A stretch of 64,000 nucleotides of DNA from Spongilla lacustris (GCA_949361645.1 OX442424.1:2993015-3057014); one strand, 5' to 3'; numbered from the stretch's first letter, positions 1-10,835 are shown. Numbers and translations: made by a program. The notes: a model not told the origin generated them from the letters alone.

Positions 1-410
1 GATACATGTACACTTGTACACTATCCCATGTACTGATGATACATGTACACATGTACACTATCCCATGTACTGATGATACATGTACACATGTACACTATCC
101 CATGTACTGATGATACATGTACACATGTACACTATCCCATGTACTGATGATACATGTACACATGTACACTATCCCATGTACTGATGATACATGTACACAT
201 GTACACTATCCCATGTACTGATGATACATGTACACATGTACACTATCCCATGTACTGATGATACATGTACACATGTACACTATCCCATGTACTGATGATA
301 CATGTACACATGTACACTATCCCATGTACTGATGATACATGTACACATGTACACTATCCCATGTACTGATGATACATGTACACATGTACACTATCCCATG
401 TACTGATGAT
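1..410. repeat. 37-bp tandem repeat array, about 11 copies
   Basis: Direct tandem repetition of a 37-bp unit that contains TACATGTACACATGTACA and CTATCCCATGTACTGATG. The first copy differs by one base (acttgtaca for acatgtaca); the rest look identical by eye. The unit is partly self-complementary. The same unit occurs inverted at 20,690-20,960 with about 7 copies. Confidence 0.95.
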
Positions 411-900
411 ATAAGTTCACACTTATACCTTGCTATGTGTTGTCAGCACAATGTATATGGCTGCACATAGCTTCCATTGATCTCTAGCCTACAGAATCTT
501 TGCATTGTGGCATACACTGTGCACGACTGTGTGGGTGGATGTCCTTTGCATCACTGTCAAATGTTGTCAGCATGCAAGCTGTAGATCTATGTTGGGTCTG
601 GCTGTACAGCTGTTCCCTTAGCTTTGACCTTTTTTATGCAGTCTGTCTTCAACTGCCTGACAACTGATGGACTCCATACATGCATGTGTTGCATGTGGTG
701 AGCATTACTCATGATTGGGGGTCAAATGTTGTCAATTATAGTAGCGGATAAGGGATGTGGCACTGTAGGATAAAGACATAAACTTACCTGCAAATTAATC
801 GCTTTTTTATTTTGGTGGGTACTTATATTTTTCACACCAATTCAGGACTGTTACATGTGTGTGATGAAATGCAGCTGCTAGGCACTAAGATGTGCATGCT
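411..900. repeat. Left arm of a 20-kb-spaced inverted repeat (unique flank)
   Basis: This stretch is the reverse complement of 20,163-20,690, with scattered substitutions and a roughly 60-bp insertion in the right copy near 20,229-20,295. Together with the tandem array it forms arms of about 0.8-0.9 kb around a 19-kb spacer. No gene was recognised in it. Confidence 0.9.
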
Positions 901-902
901 TG

Positions 903-1234
903 TATGTGTGTGTGTGTGTGTGTGCGTGTGCGTGTGTATGCGTATGCGTGTTTGTGTGTGTGTGTGTGTGCGTGAGTGTGTGTTTGTGTGTATGTATGTA
1001 TGTATGTATGTACGTACGTACGTATGTATGCATGTATGTATGTATGTATGTATGTATGTATGTATGTATGTATGTATGTATGTATGTATGTATGTATGCA
1101 TGTATGTATGTATGTATGTATGTATGTATGTATGTATGTATGTATGTATGTATGTATGTATGTATGTATGTATGTATGTATGTATGTATGTATGTATGTA
1201 TGTATGTATGTATGTATGTATGTATGTATGTATG

Positions 1235-1268
<34 letters not shown>

Positions 1269-1317
1269 TGTATGTATGTATGTATGTATGTATGTATGTA
1301 TGTATGTATGTATGTGT
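903..1317. repeat. TG and TATG microsatellites
   Basis: A (TG)n tract is followed by more than 300 bp of (TATG)n with a few interruptions (tacg, tgca, tata). Open frames in all directions here are artefacts of the repeat and should not be called genes. Confidence 0.97.
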
Positions 1318-1343
1318 GTGCATGTGTGTGGTTTGTACATATG

Positions 1344-1706
1344 CAGTGGCGTAGAAATAGGGGGGGGGCGGGGGCATGTAACTGTCCCCCCACTTTTACA
1401 CCAATGATACTACAGTGTATCTTTACATACTATTTTATTTTTATTAAAACGTAGTGAAACCTACCTTTTGCTCAGAATGCTTCAAAGAATTACCTGCCTA
1501 AATCATTGGTAAGTGTTTTATTTTAGTGAAGTTTCGTCTTAAATGCAAAAAGTGTTGGCTTCTGGGGCACAGCCCCAGAAGCCAATGGGGGAGCTTACAG
1601 CACTCCCCTAGCTGGCTGGGCGGGAGGCGTACCCCTCTCCCGCACCCTCCCCATAATGACCATCAAAGTTTGTCCCCATACTTTTAAACTCCTTCCTACG
1701 CCATTG
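1344..1706. mobile_element. hAT-like MITE, CAGTGGCGTAG ends
   Basis: Begins CAGTGGCGTAG and ends CTACGCCATTG, its near-perfect inverse. Internally there is a poly-G run near one end and the self-complementary block CTGGGGCACAGCCCCAG, features shared with the elements at 15,832-16,977 and 26,163-27,049. The flanks are TATG-type microsatellite, so an 8-bp target duplication cannot be judged. A further GC-rich fragment of the same style lies at 1,855-1,945. Confidence 0.75.
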
Positions 1707-2283
1707 ATATATGTGTGGTTTGTATGTATGTGTGTGGTGTGTGTGTGCATGTGTGTATATGTATATGTGCATGTGTTGGTATGTATACATGTATGTGTGT
1801 ACGTGTGTTGTGAGTGTTTTTAAGTGTGTGTATGTGTGTATCAATGTTTGTATATTCACAACTGGGGGAGGGTACGGGAGGGTGCACGTCCCCTCCCGTG
1901 ACAGCGCTCCCCCAGTGGGGTCGGGGCGAAGCCCCAGCCGCTTTTGCTTTTGCGTTTATTTAGCATGAAATCCACAGTGATATCCAATACAAACATCATG
2001 CGATATCCGGATTACTAGAGCCTGCGCTTGCATGGATAGCGACGAGAAAACTCTTCATTTTTCACAATGCTATGGTTCCTACTGCTACTTCGTGACGCAG
2101 AGCTGTGACCGAAGCGTGCACGTGGCCATGCACCAGCTACATGACTGATGTAACGACTCACGTAGGTTTTACTATAGTATTAGTACTTTTAGTTTGTTTA
2201 GCTCTATAGCTAAGGTAATAACCTGTTTTCTGAGGAAAAGAATCTGAGATCCATCCCATTCACATCTTTTGATCGCTTACCTC
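1707..2283. other. Non-coding stretch
   Basis: GT-rich simple sequence up to about 1,850, then a GC-rich transposon-like fragment to 1,945, then ordinary unique sequence. I see no gene. Confidence 0.5.
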
Positions 2284-2723
2284 AATGGACCTTTTGCCTT
2301 TGACGTCACGCATGAATTTTGGGGGGGGCAACTTAAAAAATGGCATAACATCACCATCATAGCTCCTACATACGTTTCCTTTTAAATTTTTATTGAGAAG
2401 TAAATTACCACACGTTTCGTTTTTGTTGTATTTTACGATGAAGCTCTGTAAAGGATTTGTATGCAGCGAAACATTGCGGAAGTTGCTAATGAGACACGCG
2501 AAGTAGCGCTTTTCGATTTTTGGGGAGGCAACTTCCGGTAACTTATGAGCGCTGTAACATTTGCACCGTAACTGGCGAAGGTACTTCATTTTGGAATATA
2601 GTCAGGCATTCATTTACCATTAGTTTATTACTTGCTGTGTTTCTTCGTGAAGTTCCTATAAGGACTTATGTTATGTCAAACACAACCAATTAACTTGTGA
2701 CGTCAGAAGGCAAAAGGTCCATT
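2284..2723. mobile_element. TIR element of about 440 bp
   Basis: The terminal inverted repeats read AATGGACCTTTTGCCTT followed by (T)TGACGTCAC at the left and its inverse at the right end; only one base differs in the first 27. A 109-codon minus-strand frame (2,260-2,589) runs through it and out of its left end. It matches no family I recognise and its C terminus is encoded outside the element, so I do not call it a gene. The TGACGTCA core in the TIR is a CRE/ATF-type palindrome. No clear target duplication was seen. Confidence 0.7.
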
Positions 2724-2787
2724 CCTGCTCACACGCACCATTCGATCGATCGCGCGATTAAAACTAATTAACCACACATGCAAAGTT

Positions 2788-3922
2788 CAGTGGCGGATCC
2801 AGGGGGGGGGGGGGGGGGGGGGGCACCGGGGGCACGTGCCCCCCCCCCTTCCGGACGACTCATTAAATATTCATGAGTGTATTTTGCGTACCGTGTGCGA
2901 TTATAACCGCACGAAACAGTGCCGCGGTTAGCTACAGCGCTGATACATGTACAATGTACTGACAGGGGCGGATCTAGGGGGGGGGGGGGGGGGGGGGGGG
3001 GGGGGGCGCGCACCGGGGGCACGTGACCCCCCCCCCCCCCCCCCATTCAATAATCCCACTATATTCACATGACGTGGCACGTTGCTCGTTCTTCAATAAT
3101 TTGAGTGTTTTCTTGTGTTTTCAAGCGCACACTGATAGCGGAGCGATCTGATCGGCCATGTACAGCGTTTGTAGCGCATATCGTTATTCATACCTAACCG
3201 GGTGTGGTTTGTGGTTGGTTGATTGATGTCTGCCACATGTAGGTCCTGCGTTAACATCGAACAGTTGTTACCTGTAGCATATTATCTCTGCCTGTAGTAC
3301 CCATAGAACGGAATATATTGTGTCTGATGCATATTCACTGTAGTGTGCATATTTATCGCCATATTGTGGGAGAGGAACACAGCAAAAATAAAAAAAGAAA
3401 GAAGACCGCAAATCGAGACTTGATTTTACAAGTACATATATACATACTGATACAGACTGATTACATGCAGCCTGCATGCACATACAATCGTTGATTTTCA
3501 TATGATTTTCTTACATTTTTTTCCTGCGGAAACCAACCTCGGCCGGCGCCTTATATCACAAGGAAAGTATATCCCTATTTTGCTATTTATGACTCAAATG
3601 AAGCGTTATGGCTATGATAACAATGTGCGATAGGTTCGACGCACATGGCAGCATTTTTCGCAACAATTTTAGGCCCAAAACTATTTGCTCATCTAATAGC
3701 ACGGTGCAAATACTTTTTCTAGATCGATCTTGTAGTGCAATTTTTAATTGTACATATAAATAAAAGCACTAAAACTAGCATAGTTTTAATGCTTTAATAC
3801 TTAGATAGTATCAAAAGCTTCCGCGCTTCGCGCGGGAGGGGGCATATCCCCCTCCCGCACCCACCCCCTATAACTTTTATTAACCGTGCCCCCCCCATAA
3901 AAAAATCCTGCATCCGCCCCTG
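2788..3922. mobile_element. Nested hAT-like elements with poly-G/poly-C tracts
   Basis: Two element heads occur, CAGTGGCGGATCCAGG (2,788) and CAGGGGCGGATCTAGG (2,963), each followed by a long G run and a CACCGGGGGCACGTG block. One matching tail, CCTGCATCCGCCCCTG, ends at 3,922. The most economical reading is one element inserted in or duplicated within another. AAAGTT flanks both outer ends but not in register for a clean 8-bp duplication. No transposase was found; minus-strand frames here are G/C-tract artefacts. Confidence 0.65.
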
Positions 3923-4299
3923 AAAGTTATCGTTAATAGGAGGATTTAGTTAGATCCATCCGCTTGGCTAGAACAATGTGCAAGCCTGCAAATCGAAGGA
4001 TGATATGGTAACATGCAGAACGTTACAGTATGCATTACGTCATTGTTATGCATTACGTCATTCTTCATATAGGAAAGGGGCCTGGACCCCTTGCATATGG
4101 CATTCTTACGGCCCGTATCAGCCTAATTACGCCCTCGATACGACCCGTTTAACGGCATTTTCCCCGTTAGTTAGATGGACCTACAATAATGGCACCCGGC
4201 AGGCCCGTATCGGGTTGAACTCGCCATTGATACATGGGTACTGGTAGTCCGACTGATTACATACCGTTACAGGCAGATTACGGTACCCGTAACGCTAAA
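3923..4299. other. No recognisable gene
   Basis: An open 89-codon plus-strand frame lies here, but its composition follows short repeated words (CATTACGTCATT, GGCCCGTATC). Nothing in it resembles a known protein. Confidence 0.4.
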
Positions 4300-4347
4300 A
4301 ATTTTTGGGATAAACATTGCGTCATATTGGTCTTGGTACGAGACTAG
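4300..4347. mobile_element. TAGTCTCG-family MITE end
   Basis: Ends TTGGTCTTGGTACGAGACTA, the inverse of the TAGTCTCGTNCCCAGACC head seen repeatedly in this window, with the subfamily word AACATTGCGTCATATTGG. It abuts the putative first exon of the gene at 4,354, so it sits where the promoter or 5' UTR would be. Confidence 0.6.
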
Positions 4348-4353
4348 ATATCC

Positions 4354-6845
4354 ATGGACAGAGGGAAACGGAAAAGATCTGCAGCAGAGCATCGACCGAA
4401 GAAAAGAGTAAGAATTGGAGAAGAGAAGAAACTGGGTGAGCTCTTGAATGTGGAGTGTTTGTGAGTGCTCATACCTCGATTAACATGTACATGAGTCTAT
4501 ATATACAAATATACACGTGCCGATGTGGTGGGTTTCGCTCGGCCGGTGTACTGTGTGTTATAAAGGATAGCCCGGCCGGTAGATTGAGCCTGATGCGAGG
4601 TGCCGTTTGCAAGCGCAGTATGTGAGACAAGGTTTACTGTTATAGGAACGAACATAGACAAAACTGAGGTGTCACACTATACTAGTCTCGTTCCCAGACC
4701 AATATGACGCAATTTTTATCGCATACGTATAGGTCTGGTGTTTCGTATGGTGTGCCAAAGCCTGGAATTCGTGCGCAGTTTATTATGACGTAGTTCATAA
4801 ACAAATATGCCACCATTGGCTCGACCCAGACCCACACTGAGTGTAAATATGCAATTAGCTCGACCCAGACCCACACTGAGTGTAAATATGCAATTAGCTC
4901 GACCCAGACCCACACTGAGTGTAAATATGCAATTAGCTCGACCCAGACCCACACTGAGTGTAAATATGCAATTAGCTCGACCCAGACCCACACTGAGTGT
5001 AAATATGCAATTAGCTCGACCCAGACCCACACTGAGTGGATACTGTCGAACGAACTGTGCGTTTTGCGATGACAGACTGAGAGCTGAGAGTGGAGACATT
5101 GAAGGACAAACAGAAGGAGGCGATTTTTAGCGCGAGTTAGTTCTTTTCAAACCTGTCGTACTGAGTGGCATGCACACATCTATGGTCGATGCTGCTACTA
5201 TTAGAGAGGGTCAATTGATGAAGATGTTGGCGTACATAGGCAAAACTGAGGTGTCATTATACCGGTATTGTATAGTTAAAGGTGTTAACTTTAGATCTAT
5301 GACTTTGGGATCTACACTACAGTAGTAGCTGATGTCAAGGATTGTACTGCCATAGATCTCATTAAAATACATATAATTTCTGTATTTAACAGAAGCTGTG
5401 ATAGTGTATGAACCAATGGAGCAGGGAAAGGATGAAGGTGGTGATCAACAACTATTCAGGGTATTGAAGAATGTTTGTTTCATTCCCTATAGATGCCAAC
5501 AGCAAACTTGGGCTACCTCCAACAGCTTCAGAAGACACTCAAAACAACACTTGGTATGACTAGTCTCGTACCCAGACCCTCTAACCTCAGCTGCGGATGG
5601 ATTACATCACTGGCAAAGTTATGACCACACTGTAAATAAAATGGTTGCTAGGTCAAACCAACCCCTATATCAACCCCCCTATACCAAGGGGGTTGATACA
5701 TGTAGTCTGAAACCAAATTTTGGTTTGGCATAAATTATAGTGGTAACCAATTTAATATAGTGCACTGCCATGACATTCTGGATATCGTACACGTACATGT
5801 CTTGGCGGCTTTGTCATATGCGTGGAGGGGTGTTCTATCATACCATGAGGTTTCTAGCTATTTCTCCTTAGTACTTATTGAATTATTGAGGGGTATACTG
5901 TTCAAACATACGTGTTTCAGGCATTTTGTACCTGAAAGGAATATTTTAGTGATTTCAAGCGCAAGCTGCGGAATGGAGATGCTATTAAATGACTCTTTAG
6001 AAAACTAGTCAATGTAGTCATTTCTGTTATTATCTGAGTAAGCTAAAAAAAATCTTACTTGTCCCATACTTAGTGCGTTGGTAGCGGGCGAACAAATAAG
6101 AATGTGATTAAAATGCTTGAAACACCACTTAATCATTCCCACCAGTGAGTGTGGCATAACATGGGAATAATGCACCTAGTTCCCATCCTTGTGAATAATA
6201 TCATGTAACTGTTGCTTTAATCATCTAAAGTTGGCATAAGCAGCAATAAAATGTGTATATACACTTGAGAAACTGATTTATCATGCCAATATAAAAAATC
6301 GGAAAAACTTGGAAAAACCTAGGTAATTGTTGGCAAATTAGTAGTACATTAATTGCCAAAATCGATTTAATGTTTGTAATAACCGATTTGCAAGTTTGCT
6401 GAAAATTGATTGGACTTTTTCATAGTCAAAATAATCGATTTTGATTTATGAAAAAGGTTACACACCCTAGACTGGGTCGGGCTGACAAATAAAGTTGAAC
6501 CAACTTGTAGCCATTCAATTACTTCACCTGTCTACATGTATGATGAATTTTTTATTATAACCCCCCCCCCCCCCCCCCCCCCCGACCTCCAAAATAAATA
6601 AGTATCAATTGAATAATGATATTATCAGTAGTCATTAGGCAAACATATACCAGTAAGTATAAGCTATAGAACAGAAGGTCTGGTTATCCAATGGGAGGTT
6701 ATTTGTGAGCCCACAAGCAGATGATAAAACTATGTGCCAGCAGATGTTGGCCCGTAATGCTGGAGCTGTTCATTCTTTAGCAGAACAAAGTGCCATGAAG
6801 GCATCCAACCTTTGCACCTTGTGTAGTGACTGTAGATGGAGTTAG
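4354..6845 (+). CDS. Four-exon gene, unrecognised, basic nuclear-type N terminus
   Basis: Assembled by eye from splice signals: exons 4,354-4,435, 5,393-5,460, 5,493-5,553 and 6,670-6,845. All three junctions keep frame (phases 1, 0, 1) and the total is 387 nt, i.e. 128 residues plus a TAG stop. Exon 1 begins ATGGACAGAGGGAAACGG and encodes a Lys/Arg-rich start (MDRGKRKRSAAEHRPKKRVR), a plausible nuclear localisation signal, and ends at G|GTGAGC. Exon 2 follows TATTTAACAG. Exon 3 follows a TTTCATTCCCTATAG acceptor. Exon 4 follows AGCTATAG and contains a late Cys cluster (LCTLCSDC). Intron 2 would be only 32 nt, which is short, so exons 2 and 3 could be wrongly divided. Intron 1 carries a MITE and the 39-bp array; intron 3 carries another MITE right after its donor. 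No protein family was recognised. The match of phases at three junctions is the main support. Confidence 0.45.
4683..4755. mobile_element. TAGTCTCG-family MITE
   Basis: Starts TAGTCTCGTTCCCAGACC then AATATGACGCAA, and closes near AGGTCTGG. It faces the related end at 4,300-4,347 across exon 1 of the neighbouring gene. Confidence 0.6.
4815..5037. repeat. 39-bp tandem repeat, about 5.7 copies
   Basis: Unit of 39 bp containing CTCGACCCAGACCCACACTG then AGTGTAAATATGCAATTAG. Being 13 codons long, it stays open in several frames on both strands and so generates repetitive pseudo-proteins. It lies inside intron 1 of the putative gene at 4,354-6,845. Confidence 0.95.
5560..5640. mobile_element. TAGTCTCG-family MITE
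   Basis: Head TAGTCTCGTACCCAGACC followed by the GCGGATGGATTACATCAC subfamily core. The far end is degraded. Confidence 0.55.
6290..6470. mobile_element. AT-rich interspersed element ending GGTTACACACCCT
   Basis: AATCGATTTT-type words are repeated in both orientations and the element ends GGTTACACACCCTAG. Similar ends occur inverted at 10,468 and direct at 15,226-15,237, so this looks like a dispersed family. Ends and target duplications could not be fixed. A poly-C tract follows at 6,560-6,585. Confidence 0.4.
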
Positions 6846-7266
6846 AGTTGCACAGTCAAGGTATTATTATGTTTCAGGAATTAAGGAATCATTGTCATAA
6901 ACACTATTTCTAGTTTGTATAAAAGTTCATTATAAATGTTCTGGTTTGCAATGCTATGACAGCATATTTTGATTGTGCCTTTGTACATTATAGGTATTTA
7001 CATCACAGCAGTAACGATTGTCTGATCCCTTAGTATGAATATAATGTTGTACATGGTTTTGTAACCGGCTTGAGTATTTGAAAAAGATTGAAAAGTACAT
7101 ATGAAGGTTAATTTATACTACGAACTGTTTGAGGATTAAAAAATCATGTGCTATGAGTTAGTTTATGTACTGCACATATCAAAAGTGTAAATTATAGACA
7201 GGGGGCATGCTGATTTCAAATTACATTTCTTGAGGTCACCTTCTTAATCTTTAATCTTCCCATAGG

Positions 7267-9495
7267 ATGCAAGTTAAAAATACTAATAATACTTTTTTCC
7301 TGAAGAGCTCCAGGTTGTTGTCAGGTGTGATGTATGATGTAGTCCCTATTTCCCGCAGTGTGGTAATGAAGAAAACCTTTCCACATGCCACCTGCGATGT
7401 GTGCTCCAAATCCTACAATGATGTAAGCTGTCAACAATGTCTCCATCATGAGATAGCGAAAAGTGGTTCCCAAAAAGTGTTCAAATGTTGCACCTGTGAA
7501 CAAATCCCAGTGGGAGTGGCCAGTGTTCTCCGGCAGAACCTCCATCTTGGATTTGAAGTACAGGTAGCTGGGTACATGCCCAAGATTGTCAGCAACAGTG
7601 AGGTGTGTTGTGATGAATGTATAGATGGACACAATGGTCCTGCAGAAGTGCTCTGTTGTATATGTTGTCCGTTCCTATGCAAGCTTTGTCATGACCACCA
7701 AATAGGTACATGTAGTTGGAAACTGTCCACACTGGACCAGGAGGGAGCCAAACATGTCCAGACAACCATGAAGCCAAGAGAGTACTACTGCTCTCAGCCT
7801 AACCATGAGCATAGTAAACTGAATTTTTATTGTGAGACCTGCAACTTGCTGGTGTGTCTCTACTGCACCAAAGTTGCCCACAAGGACCATGGTGTGACTG
7901 AAATATCCACTGCTGCAGAGGCTCATCGAGGTAACATGAGAGAGACACTCCAATGTGTACAAGACACATTGGCTGGTGCCATTGATGCTAATAAGAAGAC
8001 CATGAAACAAGTGGAGACCTCCAAACATGAAGCTGAACTGACCATCAATCAGGCTTTTGAAAAGCTGTGTGAAAAACTTGAAGAAAGGAAGAAGGCACTG
8101 TTGTCCGAGCTGGAAAACATTGCAGTCACCCAGACAACATTTCTTACCTTCCAGAAGGAGCAGCTCGAGAAGATCCAACATGACATCAGTCACTACACTG
8201 AGGTGACCTCCCACATCCTCCAGACCCACACTGACCATGAGATGGTAGCTATGGCAGGACTGATACCCACTGAACTGAAGGTCACCCTTAGAAAGGTTCA
8301 GAATATGTCCTTCTCCACAAGCCAATATGGTCATATATCTGCACATGTACAAACAGATTCCATTATAGAGCAATTATCCAAATTTGGAGATGTTTATGAC
8401 CAATCTCCAGTTCCATGCAAAAGCATAATCACATTTCCATCTGTGAGTAGAATAGACACCAAGTGTTTGATGAAATTGGACACAAGGATGTTAAATGGAG
8501 AGAGGTACCCACATGGTGGTGTCCAGGTTGAGGCTGAGATGAGGTCCAAGGCCCATAATGGAGCAGTTGTGTATGGAGAGGTGGAGGACCACAGGGATGG
8601 TACTTACACCATCACCCTCACCCCTCAGACTGCTGGTCCTCACCAGCTGGTCATCACGATGGATGGTCAACATGTCCAGAACAGTCCTCATGACCTTGAT
8701 GTCAGATCTAAACGTGCCGCCTACCTTTCTTTATGTAATGCCCAACAAGTGGTCAAATGTACGTATCCAACAGATGTTGCCATCCATGACAATGGAGACA
8801 TCTATGTAGCAAGCTTTTGTCACTGCATTTATGTGTTTGATCAAACAGGTCAACTGAAGAATACCATAGGTAGTGGTGGAAATGGTGACGGTCAGTTCAG
8901 CTCTCCACGTGGTATATACATCAAGGGAGATGTGTTATATGTTGCTGACTGTGGCAACCATTGTGTACAGAAGCTGTCATCAAGTGGAGAGTTCCTTCAT
9001 AAGTTTGGTCAGCAGGGATCAGGTCAGGGACAGTTTGATGGCCCCAGTGCAGTGATTATTGACTCAAACAACAGGCTGATTGTTTCAGACACTGGCAACC
9101 ATAGGATACAAATATTCAATGAAGTTGGAGGTTGGATACTGGCCATAGGTGGTAATATGCTTATGTTCCCTCGAAGTCTTGCTTTGGACCCTCAGGGAAA
9201 CATTTGTGTTGCAGTCAGGGGTTCCCACAGTATCAAAGTCTTCACCAAGGAAGGTGTCTATGTCAGAATGTATGGTGAACCAAACGATCCCAGGGGAATA
9301 GCCATTGATGATGAAGGCTATAGCCTTGTCAGTGAGTATAATAGCGGTTGTCTTTCCATATATGATCCCCAAGGAAAGAAGATCCACACAGTGGGGATTC
9401 TGAACAATCCCTATGGTACTGCACTAGATCCCAGAGATGGTAGTGTGTATGTTGCTAACTACAACACCAACGCTGTATTCAAGTTCTCTATTTAG
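7267..9495 (+). CDS. TRIM2/3/71-like B-box, coiled-coil, filamin, NHL protein lacking a full RING
   Basis: The single 742-codon exon encodes a Cys-rich stretch at 43-78 (C43/C46, C55/C58, C74/C75/C77) that looks like a shrunken RING; a Cys/His B-box1-like region at 114-144; a B-box2 at 175-208 (C175, H180/H182, C189, C192, C197, C200, H205, H208); a coiled coil at about 220-320; a filamin/ABP280-type Ig repeat at about 395-478; and six NHL blades from 500 to the end, e.g. PRGIYIKGDVLYVADCGNH and PSAVIIDSNNRLIVSDTGNH. TRIM-NHL relatives are ubiquitin ligases and/or RNA-binding translational repressors in the cytoplasm. With a poor RING, ligase activity is doubtful here, while the NHL propeller could still bind RNA or protein. 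TTAATCTTCCCATAG immediately before the ATG looks like a 3' splice site, so an upstream exon may exist; Met22 or Met34 are alternative starts. I see no frameshift. Confidence 0.93.
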   Translation: MQVKNTNNTFFLKSSRLLSGVMYDVVPISRSVVMKKTFPHATCDVCSKSYNDVSCQQCLHHEIAKSGSQKVFKCCTCEQIPVGVASVLRQNLHLGFEVQVAGYMPKIVSNSEVCCDECIDGHNGPAEVLCCICCPFLCKLCHDHQIGTCSWKLSTLDQEGAKHVQTTMKPREYYCSQPNHEHSKLNFYCETCNLLVCLYCTKVAHKDHGVTEISTAAEAHRGNMRETLQCVQDTLAGAIDANKKTMKQVETSKHEAELTINQAFEKLCEKLEERKKALLSELENIAVTQTTFLTFQKEQLEKIQHDISHYTEVTSHILQTHTDHEMVAMAGLIPTELKVTLRKVQNMSFSTSQYGHISAHVQTDSIIEQLSKFGDVYDQSPVPCKSIITFPSVSRIDTKCLMKLDTRMLNGERYPHGGVQVEAEMRSKAHNGAVVYGEVEDHRDGTYTITLTPQTAGPHQLVITMDGQHVQNSPHDLDVRSKRAAYLSLCNAQQVVKCTYPTDVAIHDNGDIYVASFCHCIYVFDQTGQLKNTIGSGGNGDGQFSSPRGIYIKGDVLYVADCGNHCVQKLSSSGEFLHKFGQQGSGQGQFDGPSAVIIDSNNRLIVSDTGNHRIQIFNEVGGWILAIGGNMLMFPRSLALDPQGNICVAVRGSHSIKVFTKEGVYVRMYGEPNDPRGIAIDDEGYSLVSEYNSGCLSIYDPQGKKIHTVGILNNPYGTALDPRDGSVYVANYNTNAVFKFSI

Positions 9496-9554
9496 GTTTA
9501 CTAAATGTTGTAATGATGATATTATGAAATAATGCAATGTTCACATGTATGCGT

Positions 9555-9650
9555 ACATGTATGTGTGGCCATGGGTACATGTATGTGTGGCCATGGGTAC
9601 ATGTATGTGTGGCCATGGGTACATGTATGTGTGGCCATGGTTACATGTAT
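9555..9650. repeat. 22-bp tandem repeat, about 4 copies
   Basis: Repeats of TACATGTATGTGTGGCCATG plus two bases, directly downstream of the NHL gene and probably within its 3' UTR or just beyond. No AATAAA is visible between the stop codon and the array. Confidence 0.9.
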
Positions 9651-10459
9651 AACTGACATGATGTTGGTCCACATGCATAACTACATAATAATATGTTTAG
9701 GCAGGAATAAGTGAGATGGATTGATACATCCGGCGGCTGGTAACCTACATAGACAGCACCAGAGGTAATATGCCTCCCTATTTACAAGTTGTACTCCGTA
9801 CAGGTGGGAAGCAGCACTTGTGTAGCCAATATATGATGTTCTTATCATGACATGCGCATGCACTGCATAACATATCTCTACTCAGTAGAGGCATTGCCCA
9901 TCAGAAACCATGAAATTGCTCAGATTTTTCCGTGTCCTCAGGTATACTAGGATACCATGTAGATACACTAGGATACTAAGTGTCCTCATACAGGTACACT
10001 TGATACTAAGTGTACATGTGCTCATACAGGTACACTAGGATACTAAGTGCCTCATATGTTGACACTTGCATACACTACTGAAGTGCAATTGATCAGAGCT
10101 GCCAGGTGGATTAGAACGTTTTCTTTTGTCAGTCAGTTTTGAAACCATATGCATATGAAGCAAATGATGGATCTAGGAGAGAAAATTAATACCAGTACCA
10201 CATCTTGAAATGTGTACACCATCTTTATGGACACGCACATTCCACCATAACGTATCAGGACATGACATGTTCTATGCCTGCCATGAGGTGGCACACATAT
10301 CATAGAGTCATGGCTTGACCCTCAAGGCCTCACTGGGGAGGTGGAGCCACTGAAGGCACCAGGTCTGCAAAATAACTGGGGAGAACGCCTTGGACAACAC
10401 ATGTACACCCCTGACATTAGTGGATGCAGTGATGGGAGTGACTACTTCCAGTGGTACCA
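9651..10459. other. No recognised gene; short degenerate repeats
   Basis: About three degenerate copies of a unit containing TACACTAGGATACTAAGTG occur at 9,940-10,065. A plus-strand frame of about 60 codons at 10,285-10,470 is open but unrecognised. Otherwise I see nothing here. Confidence 0.5.
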
Positions 10460-10659
10460 CTAGGGTGTGTAACCTCCCCTGAATATGAAAATTGAAATCG
10501 ATTTTTCAGGACCTGAAAATCGATTTTTGCGAATACTTGAAAAAGTTTTGACAATTTGCCTGCCGAATACCTAGGTTATTCAGGTTTTCTCAACCACAGC
10601 TTGTGTACATGTACACATCACACCAGACAACACTACACATCACACCTGAAACCCTCCTA

Positions 10660-10835
10660 CACAACAACAGCTACCCATATCATACCAGATGCACTCAGCA
10701 CACAACCACAGCTACAGACATCACACCAGATGCCCTCTGCACACAACCACAGCTATCCACATCACACTAGATGCACTCTGCACACAACCACAGCTACCCC
10801 CATCACTCTATATACCACCACAGCTACCTACATAG
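10660..10835. repeat. Degenerate tandem repeat, about 4 copies
   Basis: CACACAACCACAGCTAC recurs four to five times, separated by CATCACACCAGATGC-type spacers (period about 45 bp). Confidence 0.85.

Noticed and set aside
812..1454. Overlapping long open frames in several frames on both strands
   Set aside because: All are translations of TG/TATG microsatellite; no start context, no complexity.
2768..3046. Gly/Pro-rich minus-strand frame
   Set aside because: Produced by G/C runs inside nested hAT-like elements.
4682..5130. Regularly spaced repeats, CRISPR-like at first glance
   Set aside because: Units abut with no unique spacers, the setting is eukaryotic, and there are no cas genes.
10285..10470. 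About 60-codon frame with coding-like composition
   Set aside because: No start, splice sites or homology that I can point to; too short to stand alone.
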